A stretch of DNA of 64,000 bases from Pseudomonadota bacterium (GTDB lineage Bacteria > Pseudomonadota > Alphaproteobacteria > Azospirillales > Azospirillaceae), in NCBI GenBank assembly GCA_023423695.1, contig JAFAFA010000133.1, forward strand, positions 1-64,000. The letters run 5' to 3'. The notes under the pieces were generated by a model. That model was not told the DNA's origin, did not search any database, and was given only the letters and a program-made list of their open reading frames with translations. This document shows positions 44,370 through 55,053 of this stretch, in pieces. Position 1 is the stretch's first letter, and each line of letters opens with the position of its first letter. Position numbers and translations under genes: made by a program.

Positions 44370-44375
44370 TATAGT
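44370..44375 (+). promoter_or_regulatory. Possible -10 element just before gyrB
   Basis: TATAGT ends six bases before the gyrB ATG (44382), so a transcript from it would start at or near the A of ATG. No Shine-Dalgarno precedes the ATG and no good -35 is seen 17 bp upstream. This suggests a leaderless mRNA but is weak. Confidence 0.3.
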
Positions 44376-44381
44376 CGACGC

Positions 44382-46871
<2,490 letters not shown>

Positions 46872-46882
46872 TCCACATGAAG

Positions 46883-46908
46883 AGGGCGGGGCCATAAGGC
46901 TCCGCCCT
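46883..46908 (+). terminator. Rho-independent terminator of gyrB
   Basis: agggcggggcc pairs with ggctccgccct (one G-T wobble) around ataa, followed by tttctgttt. It starts 11 bp after the gyrB stop. Confidence 0.92.
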
Positions 46909-47130
46909 TTCTGTTTGCGCCGCCGGTTCCGCCCCATTTCCATGCGGAGGAGCGGCTGCCACCGATCCCGCAAGGTGGAAGGGCCGTCCACCACATCACC
47001 TCGGTCAGTGCCGGCGGATACGGACGGGCGCTCTCTTTTGCGTTGGCGGTTCGCCGATGGGGTGGTTGCCGGGCCGGCGGCGATCCCCGAGGCTGGGCGG
47101 TATCGTCCGTCTGCCCGAAGGGGAACGCCC

Positions 47131-47412
47131 ATGCAGCCAATCGAACGAGCACGCCGCCTCAGCCGGTCCCTGCAAGCGCGCTTCCGCATCGACCTGTTCT
47201 CCGCTCTGGTGGAGCGCGAGTTCGAACGCCGGCTGGCGGAAACCATCCTGGAGGCGGAGCGCGACGCCTATCGCCGGGGGCGTGAAGAGGCGCTGGCCGG
47301 GTCGGCCGGTGCCGCAGTTCCGGTGAGCGCGGAGGATGGGAAAGCCGTGGTCAATCCATCTCCGCGGCGGGAAGAGGGGGCATGGCCGGGCGGGAGGCCC
47401 ATGACCATGTGA
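47131..47412 (+). CDS. Small hypothetical protein
   Basis: 93-aa protein with a helical, basic N-terminal half (MQPIERARRLSRSLQARFRI, then VEREFERRLAETILEAERDA) that reads like an amphipathic helix pair. An Ala/Gly-rich and Pro-rich tail follows. Shine-Dalgarno gaagggga lies 7 bp before ATG 47131. Its 3' end overlaps by 62 bp with the convergent gene ending at 47351. No family recognised. Confidence 0.55.
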   Translation: MQPIERARRLSRSLQARFRIDLFSALVEREFERRLAETILEAERDAYRRGREEALAGSAGAAVPVSAEDGKAVVNPSPRREEGAWPGGRPMTM

Positions 47413-47626
47413 GGCCCGCCCGTTCGGCGCAGGCGTAATGCCAGGGGCGCTGGTCGCCATGGCCGGCCCAATGCGGATCGCCCGTGCGGATCGCCCGCCC
47501 GCAGGCGCAGCACAGCGGACCGTTGCGCGACGTACGCCCGGATTGGGCGCGCGTGGCGCCGGTCTTGGCCGATTTCGGCTTCGGTTCCCATCCCAACGAG
47601 GCGGGATGCCGTCCGTACAGCGCCAT
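47351..47626 (-). CDS. Small zinc-finger-like hypothetical protein
   Basis: 91-aa basic protein. A metal-binding pattern is visible: CCACGRAIRTGD, then WAGHG and WHYACAERAG, giving Cys-x2-Cys plus a His-x2-Cys. The layout recalls short treble-clef or PARP-type zinc fingers. Shine-Dalgarno ggggga precedes ATG 47626 by about 7 bases. It overlaps the 3' end of the gene at 47131-47412 on the other strand. Function unknown. Confidence 0.55.
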   Translation of the reverse strand: MALYGRHPASLGWEPKPKSAKTGATRAQSGRTSRNGPLCCACGRAIRTGDPHWAGHGDQRPWHYACAERAGLTWSWASRPAMPPLPAAEMD

Positions 47627-48021
47627 GGTCTTTCCCCCGGTTTGCGGTGATCCCCCGATCACGGCCAAAACGCGTCCATAGGCGTCGATAACAACGCAGT
47701 CGTGGCGGAGCGAGAATGCCGTCGTCGCGCTGTATTGCCAACAACAAGGATGGACAGGTCCCAACCCGAAATCGTTGCTCTTCCGTGGGACAGGCGGGTC
47801 AAACCCCCATGGAGCCGAGCGGCTACACAGAGAACACACAATAGTCACCGCAGACATCGGCGCACTTCACATGATTGCTTCCACCAATTGTCTGAGACTA
47901 CGGTGCGGTCATCTTTTGGTCTGTTTCCGGTCACACCGCCGTTCATAACCAGTTAACCGTCGGAGACTAGCGTCCGCCGCCTTCGCTGCATTGCGGCATG
48001 TTCTTCATGCGAAGGCACTCC
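47627..48021. other. Intergenic region, nothing recognised
   Basis: 395 bp between two divergent small genes. The part near 47870-47960 is less GC-rich (catgattgcttccaccaatt) and likely holds promoters. No repeat, RNA or coding frame convinces me. Confidence 0.4.
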
Positions 48022-48609
48022 ATGACGGCATTTCTACTGGATTATCTTCCGACCTTTACCGCCATTTCTCCCGTCGCGGCGACCGGCATTGCCGGACTGC
48101 TGGCCGGAACCCTGTCGACCCTGCTCGGCGACCGGCGGGCGATCCTGTTGGCTCAGGCGACGGCGTCCACGCTTTTTCTGCTGCATTTCCTGCTGCTGGG
48201 GGCCTCGACCGGCATGCTGATGTGCGCGCTGGGGCTGGTTCAGATGGCCGTGCGCTGCCGGCGGCAGCCGGGGCGGCTGCTGGGCCTGATCTACGCGTTG
48301 ACCGTTCCGGCGGCTTTGGCGGTGGCGGCGCTGACCTGGCAAGGGCCGATGTCGGCGCTGTCGGCGACCGGCTTCCTGCTGGCGACACTCGGCCGCTGGC
48401 AGAGCGCGGTCGGGCGGATGCGGCTGTTCTTCGTCGGCGCGACGCTGGTCGGGTCGGGGCACAATCTGCTGGCCGGGTCGGTCTTCGGGCTGGTGTCGGA
48501 CGCGATGGCGCTGACCGGGCATGGCATCGCCCTCTGGCGCGCCGGGACCTTCCGGCGGCTGCCCGGCCGCCGGTTCGCCACGCGCGCCGTTTCCGGGGCG
48601 GCGGCTTGA
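48022..48609 (+). CDS. YgjV-type inner membrane protein
   Basis: 195-aa integral membrane protein with about six hydrophobic segments: ATGIAGLLAGTLSTLL, ATASTLFLLHFLLLGAS, GLIYALTVPAALAVAAL, LSATGFLLATLG and two more. ASTLFLLHFLLLGA and MRLFFVGATLVGSGHNLL match the Imp-YgjV family, whose function is unknown. ATG 48022 has Shine-Dalgarno gaagg; ATGs at 47998 and 48007 are alternatives. Confidence 0.75.
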   Translation: MTAFLLDYLPTFTAISPVAATGIAGLLAGTLSTLLGDRRAILLAQATASTLFLLHFLLLGASTGMLMCALGLVQMAVRCRRQPGRLLGLIYALTVPAALAVAALTWQGPMSALSATGFLLATLGRWQSAVGRMRLFFVGATLVGSGHNLLAGSVFGLVSDAMALTGHGIALWRAGTFRRLPGRRFATRAVSGAAA

Positions 48610-48724
48610 GGCAGTCGGTGCACCCCGGCCAGCGCAACCCCATTGCTCCCGGTGCGGCGCGGGAACATTCGGCCCTACGGCAGGGTTGTGGCTGCGAAGG
48701 GGATGTTTGGGAGGACCCGCCGTC

Positions 48725-49168
48725 ATGGAAAAAGACCAGATCGTCGATACGCTCAATGACCTGATCCGCATCGTCGAGGACAGTCACGAGGGCTACCGGC
48801 AGGCCGCCGAGAGCGCCGAGGACGAGGATCTGAAGGCCCTGTTCAACGATCTGGCCGCCCAGCGCGGCGCCATCGTCCGCGAGATCCAGAGGCTGGTCGC
48901 CGAACAGGGCGGGGCGCCCGACATGGGCGGCACCATGATGGGCGGTGCCCACCGCTTCTTCCTGGAGCTGAAATCCGCCGTGATGGGCCACGACCGCGCC
49001 GCCATCATCGCGGAGGTCGAACGCGGCGAAACCGAATGCCTGCGCCGCTACGACGAAGCCATGGCGAAGGAGCTTCCCCTGCCCATCACCGCCGTCATCG
49101 CCCAGCATCTGGACCGCATCCGCGTCGACCGTGACCGCATGGCGGCGTTGCGCGGGGTGGTGGCATGA
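48725..49168 (+). CDS. PA2169/DUF2383-like four-helix protein
   Basis: 147-aa ferritin-like helical bundle: LNDLIRIVEDSHEGYRQAAE near 8-27 and LFNDLAAQRGAIVREIQRLV near 39-58. FLELKSAVMGHDRAAIIAEV near 80-99 and ETECLRRYDEAMAKELPL follow, which is the PA2169-family pattern. No iron ligand set is certain. Role unknown, often stress-linked. Shine-Dalgarno gggagga precedes ATG 48725. Confidence 0.82.
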   Translation: MEKDQIVDTLNDLIRIVEDSHEGYRQAAESAEDEDLKALFNDLAAQRGAIVREIQRLVAEQGGAPDMGGTMMGGAHRFFLELKSAVMGHDRAAIIAEVERGETECLRRYDEAMAKELPLPITAVIAQHLDRIRVDRDRMAALRGVVA

Positions 49169-49306
49169 TGGTGCGTCGCAGCATTGCGGGTGCGCCGGAG
49201 CGGGCGTAGGCTTTCGGTCCGTGGTCCCGCCAATGGCCGGACCAACCGCTCCGCCGATCATCCGGCTTACGGTGGCCGGATGTCGGCTCCACCTGGACAT
49301 GGATTG

Positions 49307-49543
49307 ATGAACAGCGACAAACAGAAAGCAGACCAGTCCGGCAACGATCTGGTCACCAAGGGCGCATTCGCCCTCTACCACGCCGAGAACGCCCATCGCG
49401 TGGCCGAATTCAAGAAGTCCAAGAATGCCGAGGCGGCCATCGCCGCCGATTTCGACGCCTACCGCACCCGCTATCTGCGGAAGTTCAAGGATGTCTTCGA
49501 CAGCCTGTCCGAACAGGGGCTGACCGTCACCCGCGCGGTGTGA
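49307..49543 (+). CDS. Small hypothetical protein
   Basis: 78-aa Lys/Ala-rich, helical protein (HAENAHRVAEFKKSKNAEAA, then YRTRYLRKFKDVFDSLSEQG). No family recognised. ATG 49307 is used; longer in-frame starts lack support. Its 3' end overlaps the convergent DUF1289 gene by 17 bp. Confidence 0.6.
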   Translation: MNSDKQKADQSGNDLVTKGAFALYHAENAHRVAEFKKSKNAEAAIAADFDAYRTRYLRKFKDVFDSLSEQGLTVTRAV

Positions 49544-49775
49544 CGCGGCCGGGCGCCACGGCAGGCGCCTGACCCGATATCCCGGTCCCCGCCGCCGCCG
49601 CACGACGCCGGTCCGCCGCGTCCAGCACCGCGAGGCGCCCGGCGGGATCGAGATCCCTCCAGACCATGATGTCGTTCAGCGTCCGGTAACAGCCGACGCA
49701 GACCTCCCGCTCGTCCAGCGTGCAGAGCCGGATGCAGGGGGATGGCACCTGTTCGTCGCGGGGCGCTTGCGTCAT
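49527..49775 (-). CDS. DUF1289-family small Cys protein
   Basis: 82-aa protein with the DUF1289 pattern: PSPCIRLCTLDEREVCVGCY, giving C-x3-C and C-x2-C, followed by RTLNDIMVWRDLDPAGRLAV. The four Cys suggest metal or Fe-S binding. Function is unknown. ATG 49775 (MTQAPRDEQ) is preferred over 49802. Confidence 0.88.
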   Translation of the reverse strand: MTQAPRDEQVPSPCIRLCTLDEREVCVGCYRTLNDIMVWRDLDPAGRLAVLDAADRRRAAAAGTGISGQAPAVAPGRVTPRG

Positions 49776-49882
49776 GCCGCGACTGTGCCAAGGCTGCTGC
49801 ATCGCGGCAAGCGGTGCGTTGCGCGGGCCACGTCTCCCGAATGGGATGGGAAAGCCGCAGGCCCGCCGCTATACTGCGCGGC

Positions 49883-51556
49883 ATGGCCCGCATGCTGTTC
49901 CTCCGCGACATCGACGCCGACGTGCAACTGCGCTGCCGCGCCTGCGGGCATGGCGGCGTGCTTCCCCGCTCCATGCTGGAACGGCGCTTCGGCCCGAATT
50001 ACCCGGTTCTGTCGATCGCGCCGCATTATCGCTGTTCGCGTTGCGACTCCCGCGACATCGAAAGCCGGCCGATCCTGGCGGCCCCACCGGCCGCCTCATT
50101 CGAGGCCGCAAACGAGGAGCCGTCCTTCGACGCCCCGCTGGCGGCGCTGAACGGCCTGCTCGCCTCGTTGCGCGGCGGCGGTCCGGTCGCCGGAGCGCAG
50201 ACCCCGTCTCCGCCTCCCCCGCCGCCTCCCGCTGCCCCGGTGCGCAGCAAGCCGCTGTCGGAGCTTCCGCTGTCCGATCTGGTGGCCGACGGCCCGGGTG
50301 ATGACGGCGCCGCTCCGCTGTGGGAGCCGGTTTCACTGGCGGACATGGCGGCACGGCTGGGAGCGGTCAGGCCGGGCGACGACGATCCCGACCGGGACGG
50401 CGAACCGGATGGCGGCGAACCGGTTGATGGCGATTGGGGCGATCCGGCCCCGCCGGCCGGACCCGCCAGGACGGAGACCGCCCGCAGCAGTGTTTTCGAC
50501 GCCGAGCCCGATGAGGACGGGGACGAGACGCTGGCGGCGATGCATCGCCTGCTGGCCCAGGCCCATTGGAGCGAGGACGACGAACCGGACGACCGCCCGC
50601 CGCCGACCGCCCTTCGCGACGAGCAGCCGGGGACGGAAGAGGACATCGACGGGCACGAGGAAGAGAACGAGCCGCCGGTCTTCTCCCACAAGGTCCTGGT
50701 GCGCAAGGATTTCGAGGATGACTGGGCCGATCCGGCCTCCGACCGCTGGCGGGTGGAGGAGGACGACCGCGACGCGGCGGACGGCTTCGATGGGGATGAG
50801 GAGCCGTCGGACGAGGAGATCCTGTCCTTCGCGATCCGCGACCCGGAAAAGCCGGCCGCCCGACCGGTCGTCCGGCCGGCGGTCAAGTCGGCCAAGCCGG
50901 CTGCACCGCCGCCGGCCGATGAGCCGCTCGATTTCGACCAGCACCGCGCCGAACGCCGTGCCCAGCGACCGCCCCCGCCGCCGGAGGATGAGGAAGGCTT
51001 CGACCGCACCCTCGCCGCCCTGCGGTCGATGATCGAGGACGCGGCCAACGATACGGACGACAACGCTCCGCCCCCGCCGCTGAAGCCGCCTGCTGTGGAA
51101 GAAAAGGGCATCGGCAAAGGCCCCGACCGGAACACCGACAGGCCCCCCGGCGCGGCGACCGGTTGGCAGGATGAGGATAAGAGCGGGGACGATCCGCTCT
51201 CCGGCTTCGATGCCGATCCTGAGTTGGACCCCGACCGGGACCCGGCGCCGGCCGGCCGCCGCTCTGCCCAGGAACGCGAGATCGAAGAGGCGATGAAGGC
51301 CCTGCGCGGCCTGATCGAGGAGGAGGTGACGCCCGAACCTCCTCCTCCGGCACCTGCCCCGCCGCCGAAGCCGCGTGCCGGCAAGCCGCGCCCGCCGCCC
51401 CGCATCGGGCCGCCCGCCCTTCCCGGGGAAGAGGCGGAGCCCGCGGAACCGGCTGCCAAGCAAGCCGCGCCCAAGGCGGTCGATCCGACGCCGCTCAGCA
51501 AGACCATCGCGGCACTGCGCGGCATGCTGGAGCTGGACGGCAAGCGCAAGCGCTGA
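49883..51556 (+). CDS. Zinc-ribbon protein with disordered acidic tail and five repeated helix motifs
   Basis: 557-aa protein. The N-terminal zinc ribbon is CRAC (C18, C21) with CSRC (C51, C54). The rest is Pro/Asp/Glu-rich and looks disordered. A 9-residue motif recurs five times: LAALNGLLA (86-94), LAAMHRLLA (217-225), LAALRSMIE (377-385), MKALRGLIE (471-479) and IAALRGMLE (542-550). The consensus is hydrophobic-(A/K)-A-(L/M)-x-x-(L/M)-(L/I), as in an amphipathic helix. The last copy is near the C-terminus. ATG 49883 is used, with another Met at 49892. No family recognised; multivalent binding to one partner is an inference. Confidence 0.7.
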   Translation: MARMLFLRDIDADVQLRCRACGHGGVLPRSMLERRFGPNYPVLSIAPHYRCSRCDSRDIESRPILAAPPAASFEAANEEPSFDAPLAALNGLLASLRGGGPVAGAQTPSPPPPPPPAAPVRSKPLSELPLSDLVADGPGDDGAAPLWEPVSLADMAARLGAVRPGDDDPDRDGEPDGGEPVDGDWGDPAPPAGPARTETARSSVFDAEPDEDGDETLAAMHRLLAQAHWSEDDEPDDRPPPTALRDEQPGTEEDIDGHEEENEPPVFSHKVLVRKDFEDDWADPASDRWRVEEDDRDAADGFDGDEEPSDEEILSFAIRDPEKPAARPVVRPAVKSAKPAAPPPADEPLDFDQHRAERRAQRPPPPPEDEEGFDRTLAALRSMIEDAANDTDDNAPPPPLKPPAVEEKGIGKGPDRNTDRPPGAATGWQDEDKSGDDPLSGFDADPELDPDRDPAPAGRRSAQEREIEEAMKALRGLIEEEVTPEPPPPAPAPPPKPRAGKPRPPPRIGPPALPGEEAEPAEPAAKQAAPKAVDPTPLSKTIAALRGMLELDGKRKR

Positions 51557-51583
51557 CGCGGCTGCCGTCCTTCCGGCAAGCGA

Positions 51584-52408
51584 TCACCGGCGCAGACGCT
51601 TTTCCTGCATGATCTCCAGTTGCAGCTGCTGGATTTCGGTCAGGCGCTGCCATTGGCGCTGGATCAGGTAATCCATCTTCTCGTGCAGGTGCCGGATTTC
51701 CAGTTCAGCCTTCAGGTTGACGCGATAGTCGTTCTCGGAGCGCAGCCGGTCCTTCGCCTCCTGCCGCTTCTGGCTCATCATGATGACCGGGGCCTGGATG
51801 GCGGCCAGACAGGACAGCAGCAGGTTCAGCAGGATGAACGGATAGGGATCGAAGGCCTTTGGGTCGCCTTCGATGATGTTGATGATCATCCACACGCCGA
51901 GGAAGACGGCGAAGGAGATCAGGAAAGCCCAGCTGCCACCGAAGCTGGCTATCCCGTCCGACAGGCGTTCGCCCAGTGTGCGGCGGTCGTCGTATTCCTC
52001 CTCCGGGTTCTCGGCCAGCGTCTCGTGGCGGGCGAGGCTTTCGGCGACCTCGCGGTCCAGTTCGCTCAGTTCGCCATGTTCGGCCTGCAGCAGCTCCGCC
52101 ACATAGAGCGAGCGGTAGCGCGCCAGCTCCTGCCGGCTGATCTGCGAGTCCGGCTCCAGATGCGGGTGGTCCCGCCGGATGCGGTCGGCAAGGTTGGGGC
52201 GTAGCGCGTCCAGTGCGATCAGGTCGCGCTTGGGCCGGCGCTTGCCGCTGATGGCGCAGGGCTGGCGCTTGGACGCCAGCGGGCCGGCGTCTTCCTGGTG
52301 GGCGTCCTCCTGGCCGACGCCTTCTTGGCCGACGTGCTCCCGGCCGGCACCGGGGGTCGGCCGTGCGGACTCGTCGCCATCCTCCGGCGGAAGCTGATGG
52401 TCGGTCAT
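51584..52408 (-). CDS. DUF1003-family membrane protein
   Basis: 274-aa protein with a DUF1003 core: GGSWAFLISFAVFLGVWMII is the first membrane helix and YPFILLNLLLSCLAAIQAPV the second, then IMMSQKRQEAKDRLRSENDY. A coiled-coil C-terminus follows (LEIRHLHEKMDYLIQRQWQR). The N-terminal 60 residues are hydrophilic with a short repeat (VGQEGVGQEDAHQEDA). DUF1003 proteins are of unknown function. It converges on the disordered protein's gene with a 27-bp gap. Confidence 0.88.
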   Translation of the reverse strand: MTDHQLPPEDGDESARPTPGAGREHVGQEGVGQEDAHQEDAGPLASKRQPCAISGKRRPKRDLIALDALRPNLADRIRRDHPHLEPDSQISRQELARYRSLYVAELLQAEHGELSELDREVAESLARHETLAENPEEEYDDRRTLGERLSDGIASFGGSWAFLISFAVFLGVWMIINIIEGDPKAFDPYPFILLNLLLSCLAAIQAPVIMMSQKRQEAKDRLRSENDYRVNLKAELEIRHLHEKMDYLIQRQWQRLTEIQQLQLEIMQEKRLRR

Positions 52409-52634
52409 GATGTCGCCCTCCCTCGAATGCGCGGACCGGGGTGGCCGACTTTATGCCCGACCGCTGCGACATGCCGGTTAAATTGCCGAAAGGCCGTATG
52501 TCCCGCCGAAGAGTCGGCAGAGAGAAGGACGCATTGAAACGGCTGGAGACTTGCCGCGGCACGAGACACGGCCAGGTGCGGTCTTGTGCGTCCAAGATGA
52601 CAGGCGGTTCATCCTTATCGGCTCCAAAGGAAAA

Positions 52635-52656
52635 GGGGCCGCCCTGCGGCAGCCCC
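52635..52656 (-). terminator. Terminator of the PEP carboxykinase gene
   Basis: ggggc-cgcc with ggc-gcccc stem-loop (one mismatch), 30 bp beyond the stop on the minus strand, followed by ttttcctttgg. Clear T-tract. Confidence 0.75.
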
Positions 52657-52685
52657 CATCCTTACCTGCTGGCGGTTCCGGCCGG

Positions 52686-54509
52686 TCAGCCGATGCGCCA
52701 GACGTCCGGGCTGTTCTCCAGCCGCTTCAGCAGGGCGAGACGCTGCTGCTCGATCTCCTCGGGCAGGCGGTCGCCGAAGCGGTTGAACAGTTCCTCCTGG
52801 TCCTTCGCCTCGGCCTCGGCCTCCTTGCGGTCGATGTCCATGATCTTGGCGAACTTGTCGGCCGGGAAGTTCAGGCCGGCCCAGTTCAGATCCTGGTAGC
52901 GCGGGGAGTAGCCGAAGGGCGATTCAGCCACGTCGGTGGCCCGGCCGCGGACGCGGTCGACGATCCACTTCAGCACGCGCATGTTGTCGCCGAAGCCCGG
53001 CCAGACGAACTTGCCGTTCTCGTCCTTGCGGAACCAGTTGACGCGGTAGATGCGCGGCAGGCTTTCGACCTTGCCTTCCATCGACAGCCAGTGGTTCCAG
53101 TAATCGGCCATGTTGTAGCCGCAGAAGGGCAGCATGGCGAACGGGTCGCGGCGGATGGCGGCCTGGCCGACGGCGGCGGCGGTGGCCTCCGAGCCCATGG
53201 TCGCGGCCCAATAGACGCCTTCGCGCCAGTTGTAGGCCTCGAACACCAGCGGGAAGGTCTTCGACAGGCGACCGCCGAAGATGAAGGCGCTGATCGGAAC
53301 GCCGGCCGGATCCTCCCAGGCCGGATCGATCGACGGGCACTGCGCCGCCGGGGCGGTGAAGCGGCTGTTCGGGTGGGCGGCGACGCGGCCGCAGCCCGGC
53401 GTCCAGTCCTTGCCCTGCCAGTCGATCAGGTGCGCCGGCGGCTCGTCCGTCAGGCCTTCCCACCAGACGTCGCCGTCGTCGGTCAGCGCGACGTTGGTGA
53501 AGATGACGTTGTGGTCCAGCGTCTTCAGCGCGTTCGGGTTTGACTTCACGCTGGTGCCGGGGGCGACGCCGAAGAAGCCGGCCTCCGGGTTGATGGCGCG
53601 CAGCGTGCCGTCCGGCTGCGGCTTGATCCAGGCGATGTCGTCACCGATGGTGCGGACCTTCCAGCCCTCGAACTCCTTCGGCGGGACCAGCATGGCGAAG
53701 TTGGTCTTGCCGCAAGCCGACGGGAAGGCGGCGCCGACATAGGTCTTCTCGCCGGTCGGGCTTTCCACGCCCAGGATCAGCATGTGCTCGGCCAGCCAGC
53801 CCTGCTCGCGGCCCATCGAGGAGGCGATGCGCAGCGCGAAGCACTTCTTGCCGAGCAGCGCGTTGCCGCCGTAGCCGGAGCCGTAGGAGACGATGCGGTG
53901 CTCTTCCGGGAAGTGCACGATGTACTTGTTGTCGGCGTTGCAGGGCCAGGGCACGTCCTGCTGGCCCGGCTCCAGCGGGGCGCCGATGGAGTGCAGGCAG
54001 GGGACGAAGTCGCCGTCGCCCAGGATGTCCAGCACCTTCTGGCCCATGCGGGTCATCAGGCGCATGTTGACCGCCACATAGGGGCTGTCGGAGATCTGCA
54101 CGCCGATGTGCGAGATGTCGGAGCCCAGCGGCCCCATGCTGAACGGCACCACATACATGGTGCGGCCGCGCATGCAGCCTTCGAACAGGCCGTCCAGCTT
54201 GGCCTTCATCTGCTCCGGGTCCATCCAGTTGTTGGTCGGACCGGCTTCCTCGCGCGTCTTCGAGCAGATGTAGGTGCTGTCCTCGACACGGGCGACGTCG
54301 CCCGGGTCGGAGCGGCAGAGGAAGGAGTTCTGGCGCTTGGCCTCGTTCAGGCGGATGAAGGTGCCGGCTTCCACCATCTCGTTGCAGAGACGGTCATATT
54401 CCTCCTGCGACCCGTCGCACCAGTGAACGCGCTCCGGTTTGCATTTCAGCGCGATCTCCTCGACCCAGGCCAGGAGCTTCTTGTTCCGCGTCCGCATATT
54501 GCCAGTCAT
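52686..54509 (-). CDS. pckG: Phosphoenolpyruvate carboxykinase (GTP)
   Basis: 607-aa gluconeogenic enzyme that makes PEP from oxaloacetate using GTP. The GTP-type signature is clear: P-loop FPSACGKTNFAMLVPP near 275-290 with the active-site Cys, GDDIAWIKPQPDG, and the Mn-binding region. SMGPLGSDISHIGVQISDS and FGGRLSKTFPLVFEAYNWRE also fit. ATG 54509 has Shine-Dalgarno gagagga. Many alphaproteobacteria instead have the ATP-type PckA next to chvI; here the GTP-type sits in that position, with a hugZ-like gene between. Confidence 0.95.
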   Translation of the reverse strand: MTGNMRTRNKKLLAWVEEIALKCKPERVHWCDGSQEEYDRLCNEMVEAGTFIRLNEAKRQNSFLCRSDPGDVARVEDSTYICSKTREEAGPTNNWMDPEQMKAKLDGLFEGCMRGRTMYVVPFSMGPLGSDISHIGVQISDSPYVAVNMRLMTRMGQKVLDILGDGDFVPCLHSIGAPLEPGQQDVPWPCNADNKYIVHFPEEHRIVSYGSGYGGNALLGKKCFALRIASSMGREQGWLAEHMLILGVESPTGEKTYVGAAFPSACGKTNFAMLVPPKEFEGWKVRTIGDDIAWIKPQPDGTLRAINPEAGFFGVAPGTSVKSNPNALKTLDHNVIFTNVALTDDGDVWWEGLTDEPPAHLIDWQGKDWTPGCGRVAAHPNSRFTAPAAQCPSIDPAWEDPAGVPISAFIFGGRLSKTFPLVFEAYNWREGVYWAATMGSEATAAAVGQAAIRRDPFAMLPFCGYNMADYWNHWLSMEGKVESLPRIYRVNWFRKDENGKFVWPGFGDNMRVLKWIVDRVRGRATDVAESPFGYSPRYQDLNWAGLNFPADKFAKIMDIDRKEAEAEAKDQEELFNRFGDRLPEEIEQQRLALLKRLENSPDVWRIG

Positions 54510-55053
54510 ATCGTCCTCTCGAAGGCTGGGCCGGTACCGCCGCACCGGGCATTCCCCATCGGGATCCCGAGGCCGGTCCGGCCGTCTTTGTCCGTTGTCG
54601 TGTCAGATGGAAAGAGTCCGCCGGATCAGCGGCCCGATCAGCAGGATGCCGGTCCGAACGGGCGGCAGGGCCGGAAACCCGCCGGGTTCAGCGGCACCGC
54701 GCAGGCGCGGCGACGAAACGGTGCAAAGGGCGGCCCTGAGGCGACAGGTCTGGGGGCCTGGGGCCCGGACGGGAAACGGGTCGATCCGTTATGGTCCACT
54801 GAAGTGTTCTCCTGGTTGCGCATGCCCGCACGCCGCCTTCTTGTTCTTGGTGCGGTGTGCGGTGGTGTCGAAGCGACCTCTCGGCTGGTCGTTCGGGCTG
54901 ACGGTTGGCTGCTCGTCTCTCTCGGTCTGCGATTGCGCCTTTTGGCTTGTTCCGCCTTCGGCTTCTTTGGCTTTTATGGTTGGGCTCTTTTCGGTGGCCC
55001 ATTGTCCGGGCGTCCCTGTTGGTCGGGCGTCCCTTCTTGGGCTTCGGGGTCCG
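54510..55053. other. Long intergenic region with adenine-poor plus strand
   Basis: 544 bp between pckG and the hugZ-like gene. From about 54800 to 55085 the plus strand is dominated by T, G and C with very few A (for example ttttggcttgttccgcct near 54937). Open frames exist on both strands. The best minus-strand one (54789-55082) would give a Lys/Gln/Thr-rich basic protein of 97 aa, but it has no recognised family or clear ribosome-binding site. I do not annotate it as a gene. Confidence 0.45.

Noticed and set aside
46915..47130. N-terminal extension of the gene at 47131 back to the gyrB terminator
   Set aside because: The added residues are Arg-rich noise next to a terminator. ATG 47131 has a good ribosome-binding site.
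52280..52345. Repeats in the N-terminus of the DUF1003 gene as a CRISPR-like array
   Set aside because: Units are short, degenerate and in frame, with no spacers. No CRISPR array was seen anywhere in the window.
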